From NCBI GenBank assembly GCA_035540755.1, contig DATLGD010000161.1, forward strand, positions 1 to 9,206: a DNA stretch of 9,206 nucleotides, given 5' to 3'. This stretch comes from DATLGD01 sp035540755. Lineage in GTDB: Bacteria > Actinomycetota > Actinomycetes > Mycobacteriales > SCTD01. Below the pieces are notes generated by a model. That model was not told the origin of the DNA. It did no database searches and saw only the letters and a program-made list of their open reading frames with translations. Position numbers and translations under genes: made by a program. This document shows, in pieces, positions 1 to 6,035 of the stretch; position 1 is the stretch's first letter, and every line of letters starts with the position of its first letter.

Positions 1-68
1 GGTGCTGCCCCGGCGGTGACCCGCCGCGGTGTGCCCGTGCGACGGGTCGCGCCGGTTAGGGTCGGAGG
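1..68. other. Leading intergenic segment
   Basis: No coding region is supported here. A small hairpin can form (CCCGT at 34-38, loop GCG, ACGGG at 42-46), too short to call a terminator. The only other signal is the -10-like hexamer listed separately just before the first gene. Confidence 0.4.
57..62 (+). promoter_or_regulatory. Candidate -10 element of a leaderless promoter for the 69-365 gene
   Basis: TAGGGT matches the actinobacterial -10 pattern TAnnnT and ends 6 bases before the GTG at 69, which would put the transcription start at or next to the start codon. A GGAGG lies directly against the GTG (64-68), too close to work as a normal ribosome binding site, which favours a leaderless reading. 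I see no convincing -35. Confidence 0.4.
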
Positions 69-365
69 GTGATCTTCAAGGCGGTGCGCGACGGTCGGCC
101 CTATCCCGACCACGGCCTGTCCATGCGCGACTGGACCGACATCCCGCCCAGCCAGGTGCAGCTCGACGAGCTGATCACGACCAAGCGCACGATGGACCTC
201 GGCCGGCTGCTCGACGACGACTCCACCTTCTACGGCGACCTGTTCGCCCACGTCGTGGAGTGGAAGGGCGAGCTCTACCTCGAGGACGGGCTGCACCGGG
301 CGCTGCGCTGCGCGCTGCAGACCCGCAAGTGGCTGCACGCGCGGGTGCTGCGGCTGCCGGGCTGA
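69..365 (+). CDS. Small conserved actinobacterial protein, VapB-antitoxin-like / ParB-like fold (98 aa)
   Basis: Intact 98-residue protein starting MIFKAVRDGRPYPDHG. The central stretch FYGDLFAHVVEWKGELYLED (54-73) is followed by GLHRALRCAL (74-83). From memory, this is a widespread actinobacterial family often labelled 'type II toxin-antitoxin VapB family antitoxin'; I cannot verify that label. The DGLHRAL segment resembles the G-x-x-R motif of ParB/sulfiredoxin-like domains, so a small ParB-like fold is an alternative. No PIN-domain toxin lies beside it: the next genes are a broken MNT/HEPN pair 49 bases downstream on the same strand. The GTG at 69 is chosen because the family-like sequence begins at its codon and a candidate -10 sits at leaderless distance. 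There are no membrane segments or signal peptide. The function is unknown; an antitoxin role is inferred only from the family label. Confidence 0.72.
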   Translation: MIFKAVRDGRPYPDHGLSMRDWTDIPPSQVQLDELITTKRTMDLGRLLDDDSTFYGDLFAHVVEWKGELYLEDGLHRALRCALQTRKWLHARVLRLPG

Positions 366-401
366 GCGCCGCGGCCGCGACCGGCCTTCGTCGGTGCGTG
401 C

Positions 402-407
402 CAGACT
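402..407 (+). promoter_or_regulatory. Candidate -10 element, leaderless promoter of the MNT pseudogene
   Basis: CAGACT ends exactly 7 bases before the ATG at 415. No Shine-Dalgarno sequence is present in that gap. The same arrangement, nAGACT plus 7 bases plus ATG, occurs before mgtE on the other strand, which supports reading both as leaderless -10 elements. No clear -35 is seen. Confidence 0.33.
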
Positions 408-414
408 CGCCGCC

Positions 415-802
415 ATGAGCGCTGGCGCGGCGGACCTCCGAGAGGAGCAGGTCGTGGCGCGGCTGCGCTCAGCCGGGGCTCGGTTCGCCTTCCTGCACGG
501 CAGTCGGGCGGCCGGGACCGCCCGGGCCGACTCCGACCTCGACGTCGCGGCCTGGTGGGGGAGCGCCCCGCCGCAGGCCTTCGAAGGTCCTGCTGCCACC
601 CGGCGTCGACCTGCTCGTGCTGAACGACGCCCCGCTCGAGCTCGCCGGCCGAGTCGCTCTCGGCGGGCGGCTGCTGTTCGACGACGACCGGCCGGCACGG
701 GTGCGCTGGCTGGCCGGGACGCGGAAGATCTACGCCGACGAGCTGCCACGTCTTCGTCGCAGCGACCGGGAGTACGCCGAAGCGGTGCGCCGCGGTCGAT
801 GA
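415..802 (+). pseudogene. Frameshifted MNT-type nucleotidyltransferase antitoxin
   Basis: The N-terminal half, read from ATG 415, contains FLHGSRAAGTARADSDLDVAAW. This is the GS-X10-DxD signature of minimal nucleotidyltransferases such as the MntA antitoxin, which AMPylates its HEPN partner toxin. After PPQAFE (codon ending 585) this frame turns into Arg/Pro-rich nonsense. From 587 the next frame continues with VLLPPGVDLLVLNDAPLELA and later LLFDDDRPARVRWLAGTRKI, ending at TGA 800-802. One extra base at about 586-587 (G in GAAGGTC) explains the switch. Restored, the protein would be about 129 aa, normal for the family. There is no slippery heptamer, so programmed frameshifting is unlikely. 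Both MNT motifs survive, but the product would be truncated or chimeric. A sequencing error could make this one lesion, but the adjacent toxin gene carries independent damage, so true decay is more likely. Confidence 0.82.
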
Positions 803-1140
803 GACCCGGCTGCTGCGCCTGCTGCGATCGGTGTCGGACGACCTCGCGGCGCTGCGCGGCGAAGCCGATGCCTCTGCCGAGCGCCGAGCCGACCCGCTGT
901 GGCTGCGCGGGGTCAAGTACACCTTCGTCACCGCCATCGAGGCGTGCGTCGACGTCGCCCAGCACCTGTGCGCCGCGCGGGGGGTGGGCCGCCCCGAGAC
1001 AACGGCGACGCCATAGCGGTGCTCGATCGCCACGGCGTCCTGACTCCCGACCTCGCCGCCCTGGCGCCGCTGGCCGGCCCGGCCGACTCGCCGACTTCGT
1101 CGTCGACGTCGCGGCCTGGTTGGAGCCCGGCCCCGGCTGA
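792..1140 (+). pseudogene. Degraded HEPN-domain toxin (HepT-like), catalytic motif deleted
   Basis: From about 795 the reading VDETRLLRLLRSVSDDLAAL (frame overlapping the MNT stop) continues through LWLRGVKYTFVTAIEACVDV and AQHLCAARG, the helical N-terminal half of HEPN/DUF86 toxins, which are RNases paired with MNT antitoxins. Four lesions are visible. The codon before VDET is GCG (792-794), not a start; the first in-frame GTG is at 831, inside the domain. The frame shifts at the G6 run 979-984, after which GPPRDNGDAIAVLDRHGVLT follows in another frame. After LAPLAG (about 1063-1080) the expected R-N-x-x-V-H catalytic segment is absent. The text then resumes as LADFVVDVAAWLEPGPG in a third frame, ending at TGA 1138-1140. 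No His codon occurs in any plus-strand frame after 1032, so the R-X4-6-H histidine is gone. The toxin cannot be active. Confidence 0.8.
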
Positions 1141-1144
1141 GCGG

Positions 1145-2467
1145 CTACAGCCCCAGCACGGCCTGGGCGACGAGGAAGTAGATGACCAGCCCGGTGGCGT
1201 CGACGAACGTGGTGATGAACGGAGCGCTCACCACCGCCGGGTCCACGCCGAGCCGCTTGGCCACCATCGGGGTCAGCGACCCGGCGGTCGTCGCCAGGGT
1301 GCACACGGCCACCAGGGCCAGGCAGAGCACGAGCGCGATGTCCACGTCCACGAGCAGGGCGGCCGGCACGAAGCCGAGCAGCGCCAGGCAGGAGCCGAGC
1401 AGGAAGCCGGTGGCGATCTCCTTGCCGACGACGCGCGAGAGGTCGGCGAAGCGCACGTCGCCGACGGCCATCGCCCGCACGACCGTCGTCGCCGCCTGCG
1501 ACCCGGCGTTGCCCCCGGTGCCGATGAGCAGCGGCACGAACAGGGCGAGCGCGACGACGGCGGCGAGCGTGTCCTCGAAGGCGTCGAGCACGTTCACGGT
1601 CAGGGTGGCGCCGACGATGAGCACGAACAGCCAGCCGACGCGGGCCCTGACCAGGCCGAGCACCGACGTCGCCAGGTAGGGCCGGCTGAGCGGCTCGCTC
1701 GCGCCGGTGCGGGCGAGGTCCTCGCTCTCCTCCTCCTCGAGGATGCGCATGGCGTCGTCGACGGTGAGCAGGCCGAGCAGCCGGTTCTCGTCGTCGACCA
1801 CGGGCACGGCGACGGCGCCGTGGTCGCGCACCACCCGGGCGGCGGTCTCCTGGTCGTCGCGGGCGTGCACCAGCACCGGCTCGCTCATGACCTCCCGCAC
1901 CGGGACGTCGTCGTCGGTGACCAGCAGCCGGCGCAGCGACACGACGCCGACGACGCACCGGCCGGGACCGATGACCGGCAGCACGTAGAGCGTCTCGGCA
2001 TCCCTGCCGTGCCGGCGGACGTGCTCGAGGGCCTCGCCGACGAGCGCGTCCTCGGGCAGCGCGACCACCTCCGGCGACATCCGCCGGCCGGCGGTGTCCG
2101 CGGGATGGCCGAGCAGGGCCGTGGTCATGGCGCGCTCGTCGGGGCTCAGCCCGGAGAGCAGGCGCTGCGCCACCGTGGCCGGCAGCTCGTCGAGAAGGCC
2201 GGCGCGGTCGTCCGGGTCGAGGTCGCGGACGAGCGCGGTGACCGCCTCCTCGCGCAGCCCCTCGAGCAGCTCGGTCTGCAGCGCCGGGTCGAGGTCCTCG
2301 AAGACCTCGAGCGCACGGTCCTTCGGCAGGGCGCGGAAGGCGACGGCGCGGGTGACGGCGTCCCAGCGCTCGAGCTCGTCGACGACGCCGGGGACGTCGC
2401 GGTCGGCCAGGTGCTGGCGCAGGCCTCGGAGGTCGCCGTCGCGGGCGAGCTGGGCGAGGTCGGTCAT
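1145..2467 (-). CDS. mgtE: MgtE-family Mg2+ channel/transporter (440 aa)
   Basis: Full-length MgtE, an inner-membrane Mg2+-gated Mg2+ channel. The helical N domain covers about 1-120. Two CBS domains follow (about 130-185 with the first MSPEVVALPED; about 190-245 with VREVMSEPVLV and GLLTVDD), then an acidic linker (EEEESED, 244-250). The membrane part (about 270-440) has about five helices. Diagnostic motifs are PLLIGTGGNAGSQAATTVVR (312-331) and SAPFITTFVDATGLVIYF (414-431); D423 corresponds to the pore aspartate that binds Mg2+ in the family. Acidic residues in the N domain and CBS region fit cytosolic Mg2+ sensing. It lies 64 bases downstream of the secreted CxxC gene on the same strand and converges with the HEPN pseudogene (4-base gap). 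The ATG at 2467 has a weak GGGAG upstream and a -10-like GAGACT 7 bases before it, so it may have its own leaderless promoter. There is no room for an M-box riboswitch. Confidence 0.96.
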   Translation of the reverse strand: MTDLAQLARDGDLRGLRQHLADRDVPGVVDELERWDAVTRAVAFRALPKDRALEVFEDLDPALQTELLEGLREEAVTALVRDLDPDDRAGLLDELPATVAQRLLSGLSPDERAMTTALLGHPADTAGRRMSPEVVALPEDALVGEALEHVRRHGRDAETLYVLPVIGPGRCVVGVVSLRRLLVTDDDVPVREVMSEPVLVHARDDQETAARVVRDHGAVAVPVVDDENRLLGLLTVDDAMRILEEEESEDLARTGASEPLSRPYLATSVLGLVRARVGWLFVLIVGATLTVNVLDAFEDTLAAVVALALFVPLLIGTGGNAGSQAATTVVRAMAVGDVRFADLSRVVGKEIATGFLLGSCLALLGFVPAALLVDVDIALVLCLALVAVCTLATTAGSLTPMVAKRLGVDPAVVSAPFITTFVDATGLVIYFLVAQAVLGL

Positions 2468-2474
2468 GCCGACC

Positions 2475-2480
2475 AGTCTC
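2475..2480 (-). promoter_or_regulatory. Candidate -10 element, leaderless promoter of mgtE
   Basis: Read on the minus strand, GAGACT ends 7 bases before the mgtE ATG. Spacing and sequence match the CAGACT before the MNT pseudogene. If real, mgtE is transcribed separately from the upstream peptide/protease block despite the 64-base gap. No strong -35 is visible. Confidence 0.33.
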
Positions 2481-2531
2481 CCAGCACCGCTGCCGGGCTC
2501 ACCCCGCGGTCACGTGGCCGACGAGGCGCGG

Positions 2532-3347
2532 TCAGGGGCTGGCCGAAGCGGTGACGGTCGGCGTCGGGCTGGGCGAGGCCGACGGCGAGGCCGACGGGGA
2601 CGGGGACGGGGAGGCCGAGCCGGTCGCGGGAGCTGTCGGCGAGGCGGACGCCGTCGGGCTCGCGGTCCCGGCGGTCTGGGCAGCGGGTGCGTCCTGCGCA
2701 GGACCGACCGCGACCACCTCGGTGCGCAGCACGTCGGCGAAGGCCGCAGCGATGACGCTCACCCGGTCCCGGATCTGCGCGATGTCGAGGCCCGCGTTGC
2801 GCAGCCCGTTCAGCTCGCGGCGCAGCTCGGCGATCCGCTTGCGACCCTCGCCGGTGAGCCGCACCATGCCGTCGGTGGTCTGCACGTTCTGGTAGGCGTA
2901 GGCGAGCGTGGCGCACCCGTCGCACCCGCTGTTGATGGCGATGGCGACGTTCTCCGGCGCGACGACCTCGGCGTCGCCGGTGACGAGCACCCCCTCCAGG
3001 GCGATGGCGACGGTCTGGCAGTCGTTGCACGACGCGGCGGCCACGGCCGCGTTGGTGGCGTCGACCGTCTCGCCGCGCGCGACCACCACCTTCAGGCGCA
3101 CGGCGTAGACCTCGCTGCCGTCGCGGGTGTTGACGGCGACGGCGGTGTTGTCGTCGCCGGACCCGGAGCTGCCGGAGGCGCTGGGTTCGGCCGACGTGGC
3201 GGTCGACGCGGTGGCCGGGTCGGCGCCCTCACCGGCCCCGGCCACGACGAGGCCGGCGCCGAGCAGCCCGGCCAGGCACAGCGCGGACAGCCCGGAGAGC
3301 GCGACGGTGCGACGGGACAGTGCGGCGAGACGGGCGGGACGGCGCAC
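2532..3347 (-). CDS. Secreted CX2CX31CX2C protein with Ser/Pro/Thr/Ala-rich tail (271 aa)
   Basis: I do not recognise a named family. An N-terminal signal or anchor (Arg-rich start, hydrophobic 15-37) is followed by a low-complexity linker (about 41-65). The folded core (about 66-215) has CNDC at 107-110 and CDGC at 142-145. It also contains AIALEGVLVTGDAEVV and TLAYAYQNVQTTD, then a charged helix GRKRIAELRRELNGLRNAG (168-186). Residues about 217-271 are repetitive Ser/Pro/Thr/Ala, typical of a cell-wall-spanning or O-glycosylated tail. The core is paralogous to the 6691-7314 protein, with identical Cys spacing. The cysteines could form two disulfides or a metal site. C24 in the signal is preceded by SAL, not a proper lipobox. 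GTG 3347 has AGGAGG five bases upstream. The gene begins 15 bases after the M50 protease stop, so the two are almost certainly co-transcribed and probably functionally linked. Confidence 0.88.
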   Translation of the reverse strand: MRRPARLAALSRRTVALSGLSALCLAGLLGAGLVVAGAGEGADPATASTATSAEPSASGSSGSGDDNTAVAVNTRDGSEVYAVRLKVVVARGETVDATNAAVAAASCNDCQTVAIALEGVLVTGDAEVVAPENVAIAINSGCDGCATLAYAYQNVQTTDGMVRLTGEGRKRIAELRRELNGLRNAGLDIAQIRDRVSVIAAAFADVLRTEVVAVGPAQDAPAAQTAGTASPTASASPTAPATGSASPSPSPSASPSASPSPTPTVTASASP

Positions 3348-3362
3348 GGTGGCCTCCTGGGA

Positions 3363-5213
3363 TCAGCTGCTGGGCGACGGGCTGGGACTGGTGCCGGTGT
3401 CGGCGCCGGTGCCGGTGGTGCCGGTGGTGGTGCCTGTGGGTGTGGCCGTCGGGGTGGCGGTCGTCCCCGGCGGGCCCGGGCTCGTTGACGCGGTGGCCGC
3501 CGGGGTCGGCGACGCCGAGGCGCCGGGGGTGGGGGCGGTGCTGGCGGCCGGCGCGGTGCCGTCGGAGATCGCCGGTCCTCGTGTCCCGGTCGCACCGGCC
3601 CCCTCCTGGGTGGCGCCGGTCCCTGCGCCTCCCGGCGGGTCGAGGACGGCGGACTGGCCGGGTGCGACCGGCGGGAGGGGTTCCTGCGCCTCGCTCGGCG
3701 AGCGCAGCAGCGGCGTCCCGCTGCCGACGGTCGAGAGCTCGGCGACCTGCTGCTGGACAGTGGCGCGCTCGCCCTCGCGGTAGGGGGCGACCCGGCCGTC
3801 CGGCCACCAGGCCAGCGCCAGCACGGCGACGAGCAGGAGCCCTCCGGTGACGACGAGCCCCCGGCGCCCCGCCGACCCGGCCGACCACGACCAGGCCTTG
3901 CCGGCGCCGCGTCGGGCGACCCGCGTGAGGGTGTAGGTGATGCCGATCGTCGGCAGCAGGAGCAGGACCAGCTGCACCGCGGCGAAGGCGGCGGTGGCGC
4001 CGCCCGCTGTGGTGATCTGCCCGACGAAGCGTGCGGCGGAGTCCCAGCTGGTGGCCGCGATGCGCGGCGCGGCCAGCAGGAAGTAGCCCAGGTTGAGAGC
4101 CAGCACCGGCACCAGGACGAACACCCAGCCGGCGACGACGCGCCGCACCCACGGCTTGAGCTGCGCGACCTCGGGGTCCGGGGCGCGGAACGGCACGGCC
4201 GAGCGCAGCACCGGTCCGATCCGCCGGAACAGGTCGGGCACGCCGACCAGGTCGCTGACGACGTAGTAGCCGTCGAGGCGCAGGAACGGGAGCAGCTGCT
4301 GCAGCACCTGGATCTGCAGCAGGAAGCACAGCAGCACCAGCGGCTCGTAGCGCGTCACCGCGTAGACCAGCGCGAGCGCGATGACGATCATGGCGTTGAC
4401 GTAGATGCCGCCGAGGTCGGTGCGCAGCCGCCCGCGCCGGTCGAGCTGGTAGGCCTCGGTGACGTCGGTGTAGAAGGCCGGCCAGACGACGTAGACCCCG
4501 GCCCCCATCCCCCCGGGCTTGGCGCCGCCGTAGGCGCAGGCCGCGGCGTGCCCGAGCTCGTGCAGGGCGGCCGAGGCGACGATCACGGCGGCGACGAGCA
4601 GGAAGACGACCGGCTGCTGGACCGTGGCCCGCAGCCCGTCGCCGACGCCGTGCACGAAGAACAGCCAGACGTCGACGGCGACCAGGCCGGCGATCACGGC
4701 CAGCACGAGCGGCGGCCAGAACAGCGGTCGGGCCAGCCGGGCGACGCGCCGCACCGCGGCGGGACCGAGCAGCTGGCTGCGGAGCTTGAGCCCGAGCAGC
4801 GGGTCGGACTCCTCGACCTGCGGACTGCTGCCGTCGGGGGCGGCGAGCACCCCCAGCGGACGGAGCTTGCCGACCAGCGTGCGCACGTTGTCGGCGCTGA
4901 CCTGCTTGCCGTAGGCCTGGCTGACGCGGCCCGCGATGTCGTCGACGCTCCGCTGGCCGTCGCACTCGTCGGCCACCAGGTGGAGCAGGCGGGACAGCTG
5001 CACCAGCTGCCCACCGGGCCGGCGGGCGAGGTACTGCGGCTCGGTGTAGCCGGTGCCGGCGTACTCGCCGAGCAGCTGGACGCCGTCGGCCAGCTGCGGC
5101 GGCGGCTCGCCGACGGCGGCTGGCGCGCCGGTGCCGGCCGCCGTCGGCGGGCGGCGTCGTGGGCAGCCGGCCATCGGGCGGTCGTCGACCGGGCGGTCGG
5201 GGGCCAGCGTCAC
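3363..5213 (-). CDS. M50-family intramembrane zinc metallopeptidase with PqqD/RRE-like N-terminal domain (616 aa)
   Basis: Resembles actinobacterial 'putative peptide zinc metalloprotease' proteins. A Pro/Ala-rich start (1-39) precedes a winged-helix-like domain (about 40-125) containing DGVQLLGEYAGTGY, DGQRSVDDIAGRV, QVSADNVRTLVGKL and LGVLA. I read it as PqqD/RRE-like, a fold that binds peptide leaders. Membrane helices are near 165-187, 201-217, 270-288, 291-310, 360-382, 403-425 and 452-470. HELGH (218-222) gives the zinc His pair and catalytic Glu, and LRLDGYY (311-317) is the LDG motif supplying the third zinc ligand. WPAFYTDVTEAYQL (244-257) and GRLRTDLGGIYVN (261-273) are typical of the family. 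Residues about 500-616 are Gly/Ser/Thr/Pro-rich, probably outside the membrane. Upstream in-frame codons reach 5321, but that start lies inside the hairpin; GTG 5213 has AGGA five bases before it and is preferred. It follows the peptide genes and precedes a secreted CxxC gene by 15 bases. Maturation of those peptides is my inference. Confidence 0.9.
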   Translation of the reverse strand: MTLAPDRPVDDRPMAGCPRRRPPTAAGTGAPAAVGEPPPQLADGVQLLGEYAGTGYTEPQYLARRPGGQLVQLSRLLHLVADECDGQRSVDDIAGRVSQAYGKQVSADNVRTLVGKLRPLGVLAAPDGSSPQVEESDPLLGLKLRSQLLGPAAVRRVARLARPLFWPPLVLAVIAGLVAVDVWLFFVHGVGDGLRATVQQPVVFLLVAAVIVASAALHELGHAAACAYGGAKPGGMGAGVYVVWPAFYTDVTEAYQLDRRGRLRTDLGGIYVNAMIVIALALVYAVTRYEPLVLLCFLLQIQVLQQLLPFLRLDGYYVVSDLVGVPDLFRRIGPVLRSAVPFRAPDPEVAQLKPWVRRVVAGWVFVLVPVLALNLGYFLLAAPRIAATSWDSAARFVGQITTAGGATAAFAAVQLVLLLLPTIGITYTLTRVARRGAGKAWSWSAGSAGRRGLVVTGGLLLVAVLALAWWPDGRVAPYREGERATVQQQVAELSTVGSGTPLLRSPSEAQEPLPPVAPGQSAVLDPPGGAGTGATQEGAGATGTRGPAISDGTAPAASTAPTPGASASPTPAATASTSPGPPGTTATPTATPTGTTTGTTGTGADTGTSPSPSPSS

Positions 5214-5303
5214 AGGAGTCCTGCCGAGGGAGGGCCGGAGACCGGCGCGGGGGTCGGGCGGAAGGGTGAGCGGGTGGGGCAGCACCGTGCTGGGGCGACA
5301 CGG

Positions 5304-5344
5304 CGCTGAGGCGGGGCCCACGGGCGGCAGGCCCCGCCTCAGCG
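5304..5344 (-). terminator. Strong 15-bp hairpin between peptide genes and protease gene (attenuator/partial terminator)
   Basis: A perfect 15-bp inverted repeat has arms at 5304-5318 and 5330-5344 (each GCTGAGGCGGGGCC or its complement plus one further pair) with an 11-base loop. It lies in the 165-base gap between the last peptide gene (stop 5379) and the chosen protease start (5213). No T-run follows on either strand, which is common for actinobacterial terminators. The position suggests partial termination or an RNA 3' end protecting an abundant peptide message, with limited read-through into the protease. Confidence 0.7.
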
Positions 5345-5378
5345 GGTCGATCGGTGGCCGGCGTCGACCGGGTACCGA

Positions 5379-5585
5379 CTAGTTGGACTGGTCGATGTCC
5401 GCGGTCTGCGTGGCGTTGGCGACCGCCGTCGAGTCGTCGGACAGCACGTTCAGCGCCACAGCGGCGTTGACGGGGGCCGCGACGTTGGCGTTGATCAGCG
5501 ACATCTGCTCGCGGTCGGGCAGCTGCTCGCCGTCCTGCGCCTCGAGCTCGGCGTCGGTCAGGCCGGGGGTGGTCGTGTCGGTCAT
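5379..5585 (-). CDS. Precursor-like small peptide, copy 1 (68 aa)
   Basis: Unrecognised family; one of three tandem paralogs. The leader-like half (1-30) contains PGLTDAELEAQDGEQLPDRE, then QMSL. The C-terminal half reads INANVAAPVNAAVALNVLSD (31-50) and DSTAVANATQTADIDQSN (51-68). It has no Cys, no signal peptide and no long hydrophobic helix. Compared with the neighbouring copies, changes are mostly conservative (V/I/L, S/T, D/E), which argues for selection on protein. AGGAGA just upstream, overlapping the stop codon of copy 2 (12-base gap), is a good ribosome binding site and implies co-translation from one message. The last 18 residues are the most divergent of the three, yet IDQSN is kept. 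The layout resembles a peptide precursor with a cleavable leader, probably handled by the M50 protease downstream; the alternative is a small intracellular or structural protein. Confidence 0.85.
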   Translation of the reverse strand: MTDTTTPGLTDAELEAQDGEQLPDREQMSLINANVAAPVNAAVALNVLSDDSTAVANATQTADIDQSN

Positions 5586-5597
5586 CGCGCGGCTCTC

Positions 5598-5801
5598 CTA
5601 GTTGCTCTGGTCGATGGTGACGTCCTGCTCGGCGTTCGCGTACGCGACCGAGTTGTCCGACAGGATGTTGGCGGCGACGGCGGCGTTGACCGGCGCGGCC
5701 AGGTTGGCGTTGACCAGCGACATCTGCTCGCGGTCGGGCAGCTGCTCGCCGCCCTGCGCCTCGAGCTCGGCGTCGGACAGGCCGGGGGTGGTCTCGCTCA
5801 T
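5598..5801 (-). CDS. Precursor-like small peptide, copy 2 (67 aa)
   Basis: Paralog of the flanking copies. The leader-like half has PGLSDAELEAQGGEQLPDRE (6-25) and QMSLV (26-30). The C-terminal half has NANLAAPVNAAVAANILSDN (31-50) and SVAYANAEQDVTIDQSN (51-67). GAGGAG seven bases before the ATG is a strong ribosome binding site. The gene follows copy 3 by 30 bases and precedes copy 1 by 12. Alternating small hydrophobic and Asn/Ala residues suggest beta-strand or self-assembling character once separated from the acidic N-terminal half; this is inference. No residue pattern typical of lanthipeptides (Cys) is present. Confidence 0.86.
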   Translation of the reverse strand: MSETTPGLSDAELEAQGGEQLPDREQMSLVNANLAAPVNAAVAANILSDNSVAYANAEQDVTIDQSN

Positions 5802-5831
5802 GGAGTGCTCCTCAGGGTGAAGGGTGGTCGG

Positions 5832-6035
5832 TCAGTTCGACTGGTCGATGAAGGAGTCCTGGTCGGCGTCGGCGTAGGCGATCGCACCGTCGGACAGCAC
5901 GTTGGCGGCGACGGCGGCGTTCACCGGCACGGCGACGTTGGCGTTGACGAGCGACATCTGCTCGCGGTCGGGGAGCTGCTCGCCGCCGGCGGCGTCGAGC
6001 TCTTCGGGGGTGAGGCCGGGCTGCTGGTCGGTCAC
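5832..6035 (-). CDS. Precursor-like small peptide, copy 3 (67 aa)
   Basis: Paralog of copies 1 and 2. The leader-like half has PGLTPEELDAAGGEQLPDRE (6-25) and QMSLV. The C-terminal half has NANVAVPVNAAVAANVLSDG (31-50) and AIAYADADQDSFIDQSN (51-67). The start is GTG at 6035, with GAGGAG five bases upstream. The preceding small gene's TGA overlaps this start as GTGA, indicating translational coupling. A longer in-frame reading exists up to 6284, but it runs through sequence that is meaningful in the other small gene's frame and has no family similarity upstream of the GTG, so the short form is chosen to match the 67-aa siblings. Confidence 0.85.
   Translation of the reverse strand: MTDQQPGLTPEELDAAGGEQLPDREQMSLVNANVAVPVNAAVAANVLSDGAIAYADADQDSFIDQSN

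Larger units (their letters stand above)
5379..6035 (-). repeat. Tandem array of three paralogous ~204-bp peptide genes
   Basis: Three gene-sized direct repeats arose by duplication. The best conserved DNA block encodes the REQMSL region and is nearly identical in the three copies (plus-strand text GACATCTGCTCGCGGTCGGG at about 5500, 5720 and 5953). The 3' parts of the genes vary more, apart from the terminal IDQSN codons. A fourth gene at 6337-6540 shares only the leader-like part. Confidence 0.85.

Noticed and set aside
580..590. Programmed +1 frameshift in the MNT gene
   Set aside because: No slippery sequence or stimulatory structure is evident, and the partner toxin gene carries independent inactivating lesions.
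899..2554. 551-codon plus-strand open frame across the mgtE region
   Set aside because: Antisense shadow of mgtE in GC-rich DNA: Gly/Arg/His-rich composition without domains, while the minus strand encodes a clear full-length MgtE.
3270..3280. Lipoprotein signal in the 271-aa CxxC protein (Cys 24)
   Set aside because: The residues before the Cys are S-A-L, not a lipobox with a small residue at -1.
5383..5820. Two similar 72-codon plus-strand frames opposite peptide copies 1 and 2
   Set aside because: They resemble each other only because they are antisense to duplicated genes; the minus strand has ribosome binding sites, conservative substitutions and matching lengths.
5379..6035. Chaplin or rodlin surface proteins
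   Set aside because: Asn/Val/Ala alternation is reminiscent, but there is no signal peptide and none of the chaplin Cys pair or rodlin motifs.
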